From: Lentisphaeria bacterium
GTDB lineage: Bacteria > Verrucomicrobiota > Lentisphaeria > Victivallales > Victivallaceae
Direction of reading: 5' to 3'
NCBI GenBank assembly: GCA_017507125.1
Contig: JAFWBQ010000015.1
Span: 1-49,072, forward strand
Length of the DNA stretch: 49,072 bases
In this document: positions 40,443 to 48,819 of the stretch, one piece after another
How the letters are laid out: every line of letters starts with the position of its first letter
Position numbering within the stretch: position 1 is the stretch's first letter
Notes under the pieces: generated by a model
Database searches by the model: none
What the model saw: only the letters and a program-made list of their open reading frames with translations
What the model was told of the DNA's origin: nothing
Translations under genes and position numbers: made by a program

Positions 40443-42257
40443 TTACTTTTCTATTTCTTCAAAAGCAATTTTCCACGTGGCAAGATCACTTTTCCGGCAA
40501 CACAGATCGATCTGCCACAAACCGCCCCAAAGGGTCTTGAGCTTATCTTCGATCCAATCCATTCTGACGGCGTTGGCAATATCAATGTCTTCGCAACTCA
40601 GAAGAAGATTCCCCAGGAGAAGAGAATTTTTCTTCACTTCAGAGGGCTCAACGGGAGTATAAAATGAGATGACCGCTTTTTTGGAACCGTCAAAAGAAGC
40701 GGTATCAGCAATTTCAACTCTTCCTGCCGAACGGTCAAAAGAAATTTTTCTCACACAGGAACGTATACCGTTTTCAGCAGTGTAGACCTTTGTAAGATCA
40801 CAGATGACCGTATCGCCCTGATTCTCAAGGCGTGTTTCATATTCCCTTCCGATCCCCTGTTCCATATCATCAAAACGGGGCGCATTGTGTCCGGTGGAGT
40901 TCAAGTTCCATTTTGTATAGCGTGCGCCGGAAAAACAGGTTCTGTCATAGGTTCCTCTGCCCACATCAACGATAATGGGAACATTTTTGTAAAACAAAGA
41001 AAAATGCCCGAGATCAAGGTGGTTGTGACTTTGCCGGTTGTGTCCGGCTTTCAGGCAGCAGACCATGCCGTTTTCAGGAGACTCCGGTTTCTGGCGTGCG
41101 ATCCAAATTTGCAGATCGCCCCAGAAATCAACTGCATGAGAGAGGATTTTTGAACGCGGAGAAAGATCTTCGGTCAGGTTCGCCACTTCGTTTGGAATAT
41201 TGCCCACATTGCGGTTTCCGAGAGCGGCTGTTGCCGCGTCAGGTTCAGGAAGGTTGACTGCAAGGGAACACATGGACTGGCTGTTGACCATTCTGCCGTA
41301 TTTGACAAAAAGACCTCTGGGAAGCCTGGCGAAAAAGGATTCTGCATCAGAAAATCCCATGAACCATTTGCCGCTCAAATTCATCCGGGGAATGAACTCC
41401 ACCATAGCTTTAAGTTTGGGATCATTAAGCCAGGATTCAAATCCGCCGAGACGGCGCTGGAGGACCTCAAGTCCGTTCATAAGCATTCCCACAGCAACAA
41501 GCCAATAAGAAGGCCCTTCATTGCAGCCGCCGTCGGCAGGATAATGGTCCATAAATTTTTTCATGGGAACAATATGCTTGGCAAGAAAAGCGGCAAGGCG
41601 CTCAGGAGAGTTCTGCCATACTTCAATGGCGGCGGCATTGACAGAAAAACAGCACCAGACGCTCCAGTTATTAGTGCCTTCGTACCACCAGAATGTCTCT
41701 TTTTCACACACCTCAAGGACCCGGTGACTCACCTCATAACGGATCCGCTCCACAATAGGCAAACAGCATTTCTCAAGTTCGGCTCCCAGAAGCTGAAGAA
41801 CATCTGTCAGTATCTTGGCAGTCTCAGCGGCAAAAAGGTCCACGACCCAGTATTCGGGACCGGGGAGTTCAAATTTTTCCAGACGCTGATGGGCAGGCAG
41901 ACACCAGACCGGCTCCGAAAGGATCTGCCAGAGTATTTCAACGATGCCGTCAAGGAAGCGTCCTTTGTATTCCACACATTCCCCCAGCACAAGGGCGTTC
42001 AGAATGTGACGGCGGCGGAAATAGGGAGTTTCATAATCTATGCGGTTGCCCTCTCTGACATACTTCATAAAGTCAACGGCTTTAAGCATAGGGATCTCAG
42101 CTGCAAGTTCTCTTTCAGCACTGCTGAGATAATCATTTTTTCTCTCAACGGGAATATTCTCCCAGAAAGTACGCTCAGAAGCCTGTGGGAAGTCATACTC
42201 CCTCTTTCGCTGCTTTAAACGGCTCAATATTTCTTCAGCATTCATGATCTCGGACAT
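40443..42257 (-). CDS. Heparinase II/III-family polysaccharide lyase-like protein
   Basis: The 604-residue protein has an N-terminal (alpha/alpha) toroid (about 60-330) with WWYEGTNNWSVWC (190-202) and NEGPSYW (246-252), which carry the Asn and Tyr of the heparinase II/III catalytic site. A C-terminal beta-sandwich (about 380-604) has QSHNHLDLGHFSLF (409-422), the H-x-H-x-D-x-x-x-F metal and catalytic motif. Related enzymes cleave heparin, heparan or alginate by beta-elimination. No signal peptide is evident, so it likely acts on imported oligosaccharides. AAGGAGG lies 8 bases before ATG 42257. It forms an operon with the MFS gene. Confidence 0.88.
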   Translation of the reverse strand: MSEIMNAEEILSRLKQRKREYDFPQASERTFWENIPVERKNDYLSSAERELAAEIPMLKAVDFMKYVREGNRIDYETPYFRRRHILNALVLGECVEYKGRFLDGIVEILWQILSEPVWCLPAHQRLEKFELPGPEYWVVDLFAAETAKILTDVLQLLGAELEKCCLPIVERIRYEVSHRVLEVCEKETFWWYEGTNNWSVWCCFSVNAAAIEVWQNSPERLAAFLAKHIVPMKKFMDHYPADGGCNEGPSYWLVAVGMLMNGLEVLQRRLGGFESWLNDPKLKAMVEFIPRMNLSGKWFMGFSDAESFFARLPRGLFVKYGRMVNSQSMCSLAVNLPEPDAATAALGNRNVGNIPNEVANLTEDLSPRSKILSHAVDFWGDLQIWIARQKPESPENGMVCCLKAGHNRQSHNHLDLGHFSLFYKNVPIIVDVGRGTYDRTCFSGARYTKWNLNSTGHNAPRFDDMEQGIGREYETRLENQGDTVICDLTKVYTAENGIRSCVRKISFDRSAGRVEIADTASFDGSKKAVISFYTPVEPSEVKKNSLLLGNLLLSCEDIDIANAVRMDWIEDKLKTLWGGLWQIDLCCRKSDLATWKIAFEEIEK

Positions 42258-42299
42258 AAGTTCTGCCTCCTTGGTTTACAAATAAAATGTCACGGACTT

Positions 42300-42327
42300 A
42301 CTATACCATTTAAAAAAAATATTACAA
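42300..42327 (-). promoter_or_regulatory. Promoter for the lyase-MFS operon
   Basis: On the minus strand TTGTAA (complement of 42322-42327), a 16-base spacer and TATAGT (complement of 42300-42305), about 43 bases before the start at 42257. Confidence 0.5.
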
Positions 42328-42400
42328 CCAACAGGCGTAAAATCATTTGAAAAAATATATCTTTTACCTTGACGGTATCAGACATTCCTGTAGTTGCAGC

Positions 42401-42459
42401 TGAAAATAAACAAACCTTGACTTTGCTTCGGAAATCACTGCCGGGCGGCAAAGTCAAGG
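42401..42459 (-). terminator. Intrinsic terminator after the alpha/beta hydrolase
   Basis: On the minus strand CCTTGACTTTGC (complement of 42448-42459) pairs perfectly over 12 bases with GCAAAGTCAAGG (complement of 42415-42426), followed by a T-rich tract (complement of 42401-42414). It lies about 30 bases after the stop at 42492. Confidence 0.75.
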
Positions 42460-42491
42460 TCAGTTGTCCCCTCTCCTGAAGAAGAGAGGTG

Positions 42492-43253
42492 TTATGCTTT
42501 ATTTAAGGTATGCTGAAGCACAAAGCGGACGATCTTCAGAGGATTATCCAATCCATGGGGATGATGTCCCCAGCTGGGACGCTCAATAACCTCGATCATG
42601 CCGCCGGCTTTCCGCCAGCGCTCCGCCAGAAGCAATCCGTTGCGCTCAGGGGGCAGGACAGTATCTGCAAGTCCCATGAGCAGCAGCAGGGGGATGCCCG
42701 CTTCTACGATGGGAAGGAAGTTGTTCACCGGAGAAAGGGGGTGATTCTCAAGTCCATCCATGCCGACACCGTAGGCAGCGGCAATAGCGGCGGCATCGCC
42801 CCGTTTGGTATCGACCCGGTAATTCAAATCGCAGACAGGGGCATCAGCGTAAATGCAAGCCACAGTTTCAGGATATTTTTGGGCATAGCGGAAAGAATAA
42901 AGTCCGCCGAGACTCATACCGATCAATGCCCCTTTTGAAGCAAATCCCAGCCCCTTCAAATAATCGTAGAAACGCTTCATGATCTCAAGGGCGCCGTCGT
43001 TGGCATATTGTCCATAGATGTTGATATAAATCATGTGATATCCCATCTGGAGCAGTTCGCAAACGCCGTTGCGTTCCGGGAAGGCATCGGGCCACTCAGG
43101 GAGCCAGAACCATTTTTTTCCGGGCAGCGGATCTGCGGGTTCCACCACCCAGGCGGTAGTGCCGTCAAGAACGATCTTGTGACGGAGCGCCCCCAGCCAC
43201 TCTTCGCAAGAGATCTCACCGGGGAGATAAAGTTTTGATTCTATCTGTGCCAT
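42492..43253 (-). CDS. Alpha/beta hydrolase
   Basis: The 253-residue protein has the nucleophile elbow GMSLGG, an acid residue in GLADTVLPPERN and the catalytic His in WGHHPHGL, in the correct order for an alpha/beta hydrolase. The start is ATG 43253, with AAGGAG (complement of 43261-43266) about 7 bases upstream; the frame stays open further upstream, but that part crosses a terminator hairpin. No signal peptide was seen. It lies after a terminator, so expression may depend on read-through from the aminotransferase operon. It may remove an acyl group from a sugar, but this is inferred from its neighbours only. Confidence 0.85.
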   Translation of the reverse strand: MAQIESKLYLPGEISCEEWLGALRHKIVLDGTTAWVVEPADPLPGKKWFWLPEWPDAFPERNGVCELLQMGYHMIYINIYGQYANDGALEIMKRFYDYLKGLGFASKGALIGMSLGGLYSFRYAQKYPETVACIYADAPVCDLNYRVDTKRGDAAAIAAAYGVGMDGLENHPLSPVNNFLPIVEAGIPLLLLMGLADTVLPPERNGLLLAERWRKAGGMIEVIERPSWGHHPHGLDNPLKIVRFVLQHTLNKA

Positions 43254-43281
43254 AAAAAGACTCCTTTTATTTTCCAGACTG

Positions 43282-43318
43282 TCAAAGAAAACCCCGGAAC
43301 TTGAAAAAACTCCGGGGT
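43282..43318 (-). terminator. Intrinsic terminator after the class III aminotransferase
   Basis: On the minus strand ACCCCGGA (complement of 43311-43318) pairs with TCCGGGGT (complement of 43291-43298), followed by a T-rich stretch down to about 43282. It lies 20 bases after the stop at 43338. Confidence 0.8.
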
Positions 43319-43337
43319 GATCTTGCAAACACTTTTT

Positions 43338-44705
43338 TTACTTGGCGAAGACGGCATCGCAGGCTTCTTCAAGAACTGCGATGGATTCGCGGAGCATTTC
43401 CTCTTTGATGGTCAGCGGAGGAGCGATTTTGACGCACTCGCCGCCGGTGCCCACAGGAGCAAACATGAGCAGACCGCGGTAGAGACACTCCAGATTGATC
43501 TTGAGAGAGGTTTCAGGATCGGGCTGCTTTTCGCCTTTGGTGCAACGGATTCCGCCCACCAGACCGCGTCCGCCCGCCCAGGTCATGCGGTCAGCATACT
43601 TCTGCTGGATGCGGCGGATCTCAGGCTGAAGGATCTCGCCCATGGCTGCAGCATTTTCAACCAGTTTTTCCTCTTTGATGATCTTGAGGTTTTCCAGAGC
43701 AGCCGCCACGCAGAGGGGGGAGGCAGAGTGTGTGGAGGTCATGGAACCGGGAGCGTAAAGATCCATAATATCCCGGCGTCCGATCACGGCGGAAAGGGGC
43801 AGACTGGAGCTGACGCCTTTACCGCAGGGGATCAGGTCGGGCTTGATGCCGTAGTGCTGGAAAGTGAAGAACTTTCCGGAGCGTCCGAATCCTGCCTGAA
43901 CTTCGTCCATGGCAAGGACGATGTCATATTTACGGCAGAACTTTTCCAGCTCCTGAGCGTATTCAAGGGGGAGGAAGTCCGGACCGCCGCCCTGATAGGA
44001 CTCAGACATGACACCCGCGATCTCTTCGGGCTCAACATTGTGGGCCTTGAGTGTGTCAAGGAACTGCTGGAAACTGGGCTTTTCGTTGCGGAATCCGTCG
44101 GGGAAAGGCACCTGGATAAAGGTGCGGTCGCCATCAATGATCCACTCTTTCTGCACCGGCCAGCCGCCGGCGAGCTGGGACCCCATGGTGCGGCCATGGA
44201 AAGCAGAACTGAAAGAGATGAAATATTTACGTTTGGGACCATACTTTTTCAGAGCATAGGTCTTAGCCATCTTGATGCAGTTTTCGGTAGCTTCGGAACC
44301 GGTGGAAAGGAGGAAGACGGTATAATTTTCAGGATCGGGGGAAACTGCCTGAAGCATTTCAGTCAGTTCAACACGGCCTTCGTGAACAAAGACATAGCTT
44401 GCCAGCAGGTGCTGGTCAATGATCTCGTGGAGCTTTTTCTCGATCCTGGGGTGGGCGTGACCGGAGTTGGTGATCAGCACGCCGCTGGACCAGTCGATCC
44501 ACTTGTTGCCGTAACGGTCAGAGACCTGACAATCCTGAGCGGAGTGCCAGATGATGGGGGGCTGTCCGGACATGGAACGGGGTTCGCTCTTACGCAGACG
44601 CTCAAAGAACGGCAGTGACTCAGGAACGGGAATCGCGGTTTTGATGGAACGGTACTTGGTCTCGATCTGAGGTACTTCCACCGGGTTCAGTGAATATTCA
44701 GCCAT
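43338..44705 (-). CDS. Class III aminotransferase (GabT/ArgD-like)
   Basis: The 455-residue PLP enzyme has the class III features in order: LLSTGSEATENCIKMAK (132-148), AFHGRTMGS (168-176), DEVQAGFGRSGKFF (267-280) and PLP lysine Lys296 in CGKGVSSSLPLSAVIG (294-309). Class III enzymes usually act on omega-amino groups such as ornithine or 4-aminobutyrate. Here the gene sits with a ROK regulator and a Gfo/Idh/MocA oxidoreductase, so an amino-sugar or related substrate is possible. AAGGAG precedes ATG 44705. It lies 52 bases downstream of the oxidoreductase gene and ends in a terminator. Confidence 0.9.
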   Translation of the reverse strand: MAEYSLNPVEVPQIETKYRSIKTAIPVPESLPFFERLRKSEPRSMSGQPPIIWHSAQDCQVSDRYGNKWIDWSSGVLITNSGHAHPRIEKKLHEIIDQHLLASYVFVHEGRVELTEMLQAVSPDPENYTVFLLSTGSEATENCIKMAKTYALKKYGPKRKYFISFSSAFHGRTMGSQLAGGWPVQKEWIIDGDRTFIQVPFPDGFRNEKPSFQQFLDTLKAHNVEPEEIAGVMSESYQGGGPDFLPLEYAQELEKFCRKYDIVLAMDEVQAGFGRSGKFFTFQHYGIKPDLIPCGKGVSSSLPLSAVIGRRDIMDLYAPGSMTSTHSASPLCVAAALENLKIIKEEKLVENAAAMGEILQPEIRRIQQKYADRMTWAGGRGLVGGIRCTKGEKQPDPETSLKINLECLYRGLLMFAPVGTGGECVKIAPPLTIKEEMLRESIAVLEEACDAVFAK

Positions 44706-44757
44706 TTTTATTCTCCTTGACTTTTAAAGAATGTATGTTGTTTACTTAAAAATTCAA

Positions 44758-46017
44758 TCACTTTTTGAGGCGGACGACAGGCTTTTCGCCGGAGTAGTCG
44801 ATTTCAGCAAGGGCACCGCCGTTGGTGATGGAAAGACGGGCAGCCTCCTGAACCAGTTCGTTGTAACTGGAGTTTTCGGGGGTGGCGATAAGTCCCTTTT
44901 CATTCACCTCTCTGATCGCCGCCTGACGGATGGCAAGAGCATTGGCAGGATCGGCAGCAACACGGCATTCAATTTCCTGAGCCATGGTCAGAGAAGCTGT
45001 CACAGAATCCACGCCGTAGCCGATGGGTTTGAGTCCGGGACCGGGATAGGGAACTTCGCGCATGAAGTCGGGGTTGATGTAGGCAAAACTCTTGTCGCAC
45101 TTGACGGTGTAGCAATGTTCAACACCGCGGACATGATCGTCATGATCCAGAAGTCCTGAGCGGTCATCGCCTTCAAAGTACATGATCAATCCCTGATCGT
45201 TGCCGCCGCCGGCTTCATTGGGATATCCGAGACCGTTGTTGACAGAGAGGATGGCTCCGTTTTCAAAGATCACGCGGCCATTTGTCCACATATAGGCTTC
45301 TTTGCCATTGGGGAAATTGCCCTTGCGTCCGGAAACAGTGATTTCCACAGGTTTGAGTCCGGTGATAAAGCAGACAAGGTCAACATAGTGGCACCCCACA
45401 TAGACAAAGGGATCCGTGTTTTCGCAGGTGAACCAGTTCTGAAAGTTGGAGTGGCGGTAATAGTAAGGTTCAAGAAGTCTTGCTTCCCCCAGAGCAAATT
45501 CGCCGAAAAGACCTTCCCGGCAGGTTTTGCGGGCAATCAGATTGCGGCGGTCAAAACGCTTGTGGTACTCAACGCCCACAAAGCAGCCCCGTTCTCTTGC
45601 CTCTTTTTCAATTTCCATGGCCTGATCGTATTTCAGCACCAGAGGCTTGACGCAGAGGACGTGCTGATTGAATTCAAGGACGCCTTTGAGCACAGGATAG
45701 TGAAGCTGGTCAGGCAGAGCGATAATGACCATCTGATAGGGTTTCTGTTTGGCAAGGACCTTTTTGTAGAGTTCAGGATCGGTGCTGTCAGGCTCACCGG
45801 GAGCAGGACAGGTATCAAAACTCTGATCCGGGAAACAGCGTTTGATGGATTCACTGTCACGCAAAGCGGCGACAGCAGAACTGCGCATATCTACCACGGT
45901 GATGTGGCCGATCACACCTTCGCGCCGCATCTGCAATGCAGCGGGGAGAAGAAGATCGTTGACGATCATACCGGCTCCGATAATGGTAAGATCAAGAGCT
46001 TGTTTGTTTTCGTTCAT
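44758..46017 (-). CDS. Gfo/Idh/MocA-family oxidoreductase
   Basis: The 419-residue protein has a Rossmann start DLTIIGAGMIVNDLLLPAAL (9-28), a strand VVDMRSSAVAAL, MVIIALPDQLHYPVLKGVLE (about 95-114), and CVKPLVL (about 122-128), where the family's E-K-P appears as V-K-P with the lysine kept. A later segment with VYVGCHYVDLVCFITGLKP (about 206-224) holds the conserved H-x-x-D. It is longer than the usual 330-390 residues. It is the first enzyme gene after the ROK regulator and probably oxidises a sugar taken up by this locus. Confidence 0.88.
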   Translation of the reverse strand: MNENKQALDLTIIGAGMIVNDLLLPAALQMRREGVIGHITVVDMRSSAVAALRDSESIKRCFPDQSFDTCPAPGEPDSTDPELYKKVLAKQKPYQMVIIALPDQLHYPVLKGVLEFNQHVLCVKPLVLKYDQAMEIEKEARERGCFVGVEYHKRFDRRNLIARKTCREGLFGEFALGEARLLEPYYYRHSNFQNWFTCENTDPFVYVGCHYVDLVCFITGLKPVEITVSGRKGNFPNGKEAYMWTNGRVIFENGAILSVNNGLGYPNEAGGGNDQGLIMYFEGDDRSGLLDHDDHVRGVEHCYTVKCDKSFAYINPDFMREVPYPGPGLKPIGYGVDSVTASLTMAQEIECRVAADPANALAIRQAAIREVNEKGLIATPENSSYNELVQEAARLSITNGGALAEIDYSGEKPVVRLKK

Positions 46018-46053
46018 TTTATCGTTCCTTACATTGATATGTATCAGAATTTT

Positions 46054-47160
46054 TTATTTTATGAGACGCTCAAGAACCACCTGAGCGCCACCTACTGCAA
46101 CACCGGAACTGCCGAAAAAGGAACGTTCCACAGTGATTTTCCCTCCTGCGGCACGGGCAGCGGAGTTGTCCTCGATCATCTCTTTGAAACACTGGAACCA
46201 GCTGCTGCCGAACTCCAAAGCTCTGCCGCCCAGAATAATGGCTTCAGGATCAAATAAATTGGCGGCAGTTTCTGCAGCAAAGGCAAGCTGTTCAGCATTG
46301 GCGCGAGCGAGTTCCACGGCATCGGCGTCATCCTGCTGATAGGCGTTCAAAAAATCGGTGAATGAACTTTCAATGCCTTTACGTCTTGAAAATTCAGCTG
46401 CCAAAGCGCTGGGACGGGCGATTTCCTCAACCCGGCCTCCGCCGGGCAGCCGGAGCAAACCGATCTCCCCGGCAGTTCCGTAACGTCCGCGGTAGATCCC
46501 GCCGTCAAGGTAGATCCCGGCTCCCACGCCGCGTCCGGAAGTCAGATAGACGATACTGCTGTAATTTTTTCCGGCTCCGAAAAGAGCTTCAGCAAGGGCG
46601 GCGGCATTGGGGCGGCGTTCAAGGGTCACCGGCAATCCGCAGCGTTTCTCAAGTTTCACGGCAAAACCTCTTTCACGGATATCAAGAGTTGCGGCACCGG
46701 TCACTTCGTTATTGTCTGAATCGACCACTCCGGAAACAGCGACCCCCACCCCGGCAAGACTTTGTTCCGGAGCCTCAGAAGCCAGCAGAGAGACAAGGCG
46801 AGAGGTTACTTCAAGAATATTTTCAAAATCATCAGTGTACTCAAGTTTTGCCGAACTCAGCACATTACAGGCACAATCGCACACAACGCCGCGGATAAGA
46901 TAATCATCGCCGAGATCGATCCCGATGGCGCATCTGCCCCCGGGTGCGATGCGGAGCAATATGGGCGGCTTGCCGCCGGTGGAGTCTCCCCTGCCTGCTT
47001 CAAGAACAAAACCGTCGCGGACAAGTTCTTCTACAATGGCTGAAACTGCCGGACGCGTCAGACCGCAGCGCTGAGAAAGTGCAGCCCGGGATATGACGCC
47101 TTCGGCACGCAAAAGATTGAACACCCGGCGCTTACCGGATTGTTGTGTTTTGCCCGACAT
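46054..47160 (-). CDS. ROK-family transcriptional regulator (NagC/XylR type)
   Basis: The 368-residue protein has an N-terminal winged helix-turn-helix (about 10-60, with RAALSQRCGLTRPAVSAIVE) and a ROK sugar-kinase-like domain with AIGIDLGDDYLI (78-89) and YLTSGRGVGAGIYLDGGI. The zinc-binding G-x-x-C-x-C-G-x-x-G-C motif and the G-E-x-G-H histidine of active ROK kinases are absent (GTAGEIGLL instead), which fits a regulator without kinase activity. I chose ATG 47160 because GAGGGG lies just upstream; the frame extends to 47241 but without a ribosome-binding site. It probably controls its own operon and perhaps the divergent M20 gene. Confidence 0.88.
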   Translation of the reverse strand: MSGKTQQSGKRRVFNLLRAEGVISRAALSQRCGLTRPAVSAIVEELVRDGFVLEAGRGDSTGGKPPILLRIAPGGRCAIGIDLGDDYLIRGVVCDCACNVLSSAKLEYTDDFENILEVTSRLVSLLASEAPEQSLAGVGVAVSGVVDSDNNEVTGAATLDIRERGFAVKLEKRCGLPVTLERRPNAAALAEALFGAGKNYSSIVYLTSGRGVGAGIYLDGGIYRGRYGTAGEIGLLRLPGGGRVEEIARPSALAAEFSRRKGIESSFTDFLNAYQQDDADAVELARANAEQLAFAAETAANLFDPEAIILGGRALEFGSSWFQCFKEMIEDNSAARAAGGKITVERSFFGSSGVAVGGAQVVLERLIK

Positions 47161-47241
47161 ATTTCCCCTCAGATTCTGCCATTGCTTTGTTGCGGACCGC
47201 CGGATAACAGAAAACTCTTTGTAAACCAGCCTTACAAACAT

Positions 47242-47269
47242 AATATAACACCTGTTTTTTATAATTCAA
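47242..47269 (-). promoter_or_regulatory. Promoter for the ROK operon
   Basis: On the minus strand TTGAAT (complement of 47264-47269), a 16-base spacer and TATATT (complement of 47242-47247), about 80 bases before the start at 47160. Confidence 0.55.
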
Positions 47270-47348
47270 GAAATCTTTCGACTTTTTTTCTTATAAATAT
47301 CCTTTATGTCTCATTTCCGGAAATATTGCTGAAAAGAGATAATTCCTT

Positions 47349-47377
47349 TTGCAAAAAATAAAGAGTGATGATATATT
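47349..47377 (+). promoter_or_regulatory. Promoter for the M20 amidohydrolase gene
   Basis: TTGCAA (47349-47354), a 17-base spacer and TATATT (47372-47377), 42 bases before ATG 47420. It is divergent from the ROK promoter; the two are about 80 bases apart, which leaves room for a shared operator that I could not define. Confidence 0.6.
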
Positions 47378-47419
47378 TCCCAATGACACAATATTTCATT
47401 GAATTACGGAGAATAAAAA

Positions 47420-48598
47420 ATGCTCAACAGAATCATTGAGATCATTGCAAACAGTAAAAAGGGACTTAGAGAACTTTCAGACGCCCTCTGGAAAAATCCT
47501 GAAACGGCCTACAAAGAGTTTTTTGCCGCATCAGAGGCAGCGGCTTTTCTTGAAAAAAAGGGCTTTTCTGTCATCAAACCTTACTGCGGCATTGAAACTG
47601 CGTTCCGCTGTGAATTTGACAATGGTCCCGGTCCGGTGTTCGCCATTGCCGCCGAATATGATGCTCTTCCTGAAATCGGTCACGGCTGCGGACACAATCT
47701 GATCTGCACAGCAGGCATTGCCGCTTTTCTCGCAACAGTTCAAATCATGAAAGAAAAAGAGATCAAAGGGAAAGTCATTCTTCTGGGAACTCCTGCTGAA
47801 GAAGGGGGCGGCGGCAAGGTCTTCATGGCAGAAAGAGGCGCCCTTGAAGGGGTGGAGGGAGTGATCATGGTTCACCCCTCAGCAAAAAACACTCCCGATA
47901 TGGGATCAACCGCCAATATCGGTTTTGAGGTGATCTTTCACGGCAAATGCGCCCACGCGGCGGCATATCCTGAAAAGGGCATCAACGCCCTTGATGCCGT
48001 CAATCTTCTTTTTACCGGAGTCAACACCTATCGTCAGTATGTACCTGAGCATGTGCGCTTTCACGGCGTGATCCTTGAGGGGGGAACAGTTCCCAATGTG
48101 ATCCCCGACCGCGCCCGCTGCCGATTCTACTTACGCTCTGCTGATGAAAAGTGGACTCCCATCATTGAACAGCGTTTCCGTGATATCGTCAAGGGTGCCG
48201 AGCTGATGACAGGCGCCACAGCAGAGATCGCTCCTTTCCGCCCGACCTACCGTTCCCGGAAACCCAATAAAATTATGAATCATGCCTACATTGAAGCCAT
48301 GAGCGCTCAGGGTGCAGAAGTCTTTATTCCGGAAAAAGCGGGACGCGGCTCTTCTGACTTCGGCAATTTTTCTCAGCTTGTTCCGGGGATCCACGCTTAT
48401 TTCGCCGTGGCAGAAAAATCAGAACCGACCGGACACTCTCAGGAGTTTGCAGAGGCCGCCGGAAAAGATTTCGCCTTTGAAAACGCCATGCGCGCCGCAG
48501 CCGCTCAGGCAAATGTGGCCTGCCGTTTCATCACCGATCCTGAATTCCGTCAGGCGGTGAAAGATGATTTTAAAAAGGGTTCAAAAGCCTACTGACCC
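47420..48598 (+). CDS. M20-family amidohydrolase / metallopeptidase
   Basis: The roughly 391-residue product carries the M20 metal site: EYDALPEIGHGCGHN (about 77-91), the catalytic PAEEGGGGK (about 116-124), VHPSAKN (about 141-147) and a late C-terminal His in TGHSQEF (about 346-352). The dimerisation domain contains KCAHAAAYPEKGINALDAV (about 176-194). It most resembles aminoacylase or p-aminobenzoyl-glutamate hydrolase-like enzymes that remove an acyl or amide group from an amine. A CGGAG sequence precedes ATG 47420. It is divergent from the ROK gene, so deacylation of an amino-sugar-like or amino-acid conjugate within the same pathway is plausible. The stop codon lies at about 48593-48595. 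Confidence 0.9.
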
Positions 48599-48606
48599 TG
48601 CACGGT

Positions 48607-48645
48607 AAAACTCCTGCGTTCCAATGGTGAATGTGGGAGTTTTTG
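48607..48645 (+). terminator. Intrinsic terminator after the M20 gene
   Basis: AAAACTCC (48607-48614) pairs with GGAGTTTT (48636-48643), giving a hairpin with a T-rich 3' arm. It lies about 10 bases after the stop codon. Confidence 0.65.
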
Positions 48646-48697
48646 TTCTAAAAAAGTGTATCAGTCAAGATTTTCAATAATTTAACACTCCAACCTC

Positions 48698-48726
48698 TTG
48701 TATTTCAGAAAAAATCAGATTATATT
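48698..48726 (+). promoter_or_regulatory. Promoter for the pseudopilin-type gene
   Basis: TTGTAT (48698-48703), a 17-base spacer and TATATT (48721-48726), giving a leader of about 87 bases before ATG 48820. Confidence 0.5.
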
Positions 48727-48819
48727 AACACAGATCATCTAAAAGTGACCTATTCCCAATATTCCAAGCCCCCCCGGATTTGTTTTTGCGTTCCCGACAG
48801 AAAATGAAAGGTTAAGGTT

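Noticed and set aside
42461..42491. Second small hairpin (CCTCTC/GAGAGG) near the hydrolase stop
   Set aside because: Short stem with no T-run on either strand. The longer hairpin at 42415-42459 explains termination.
43317..44618. A 433-codon open frame antisense to the class III aminotransferase
   Set aside because: The opposite strand encodes a complete PLP enzyme with all motifs. The antisense frame has no recognisable domain and is a by-product of codon bias.
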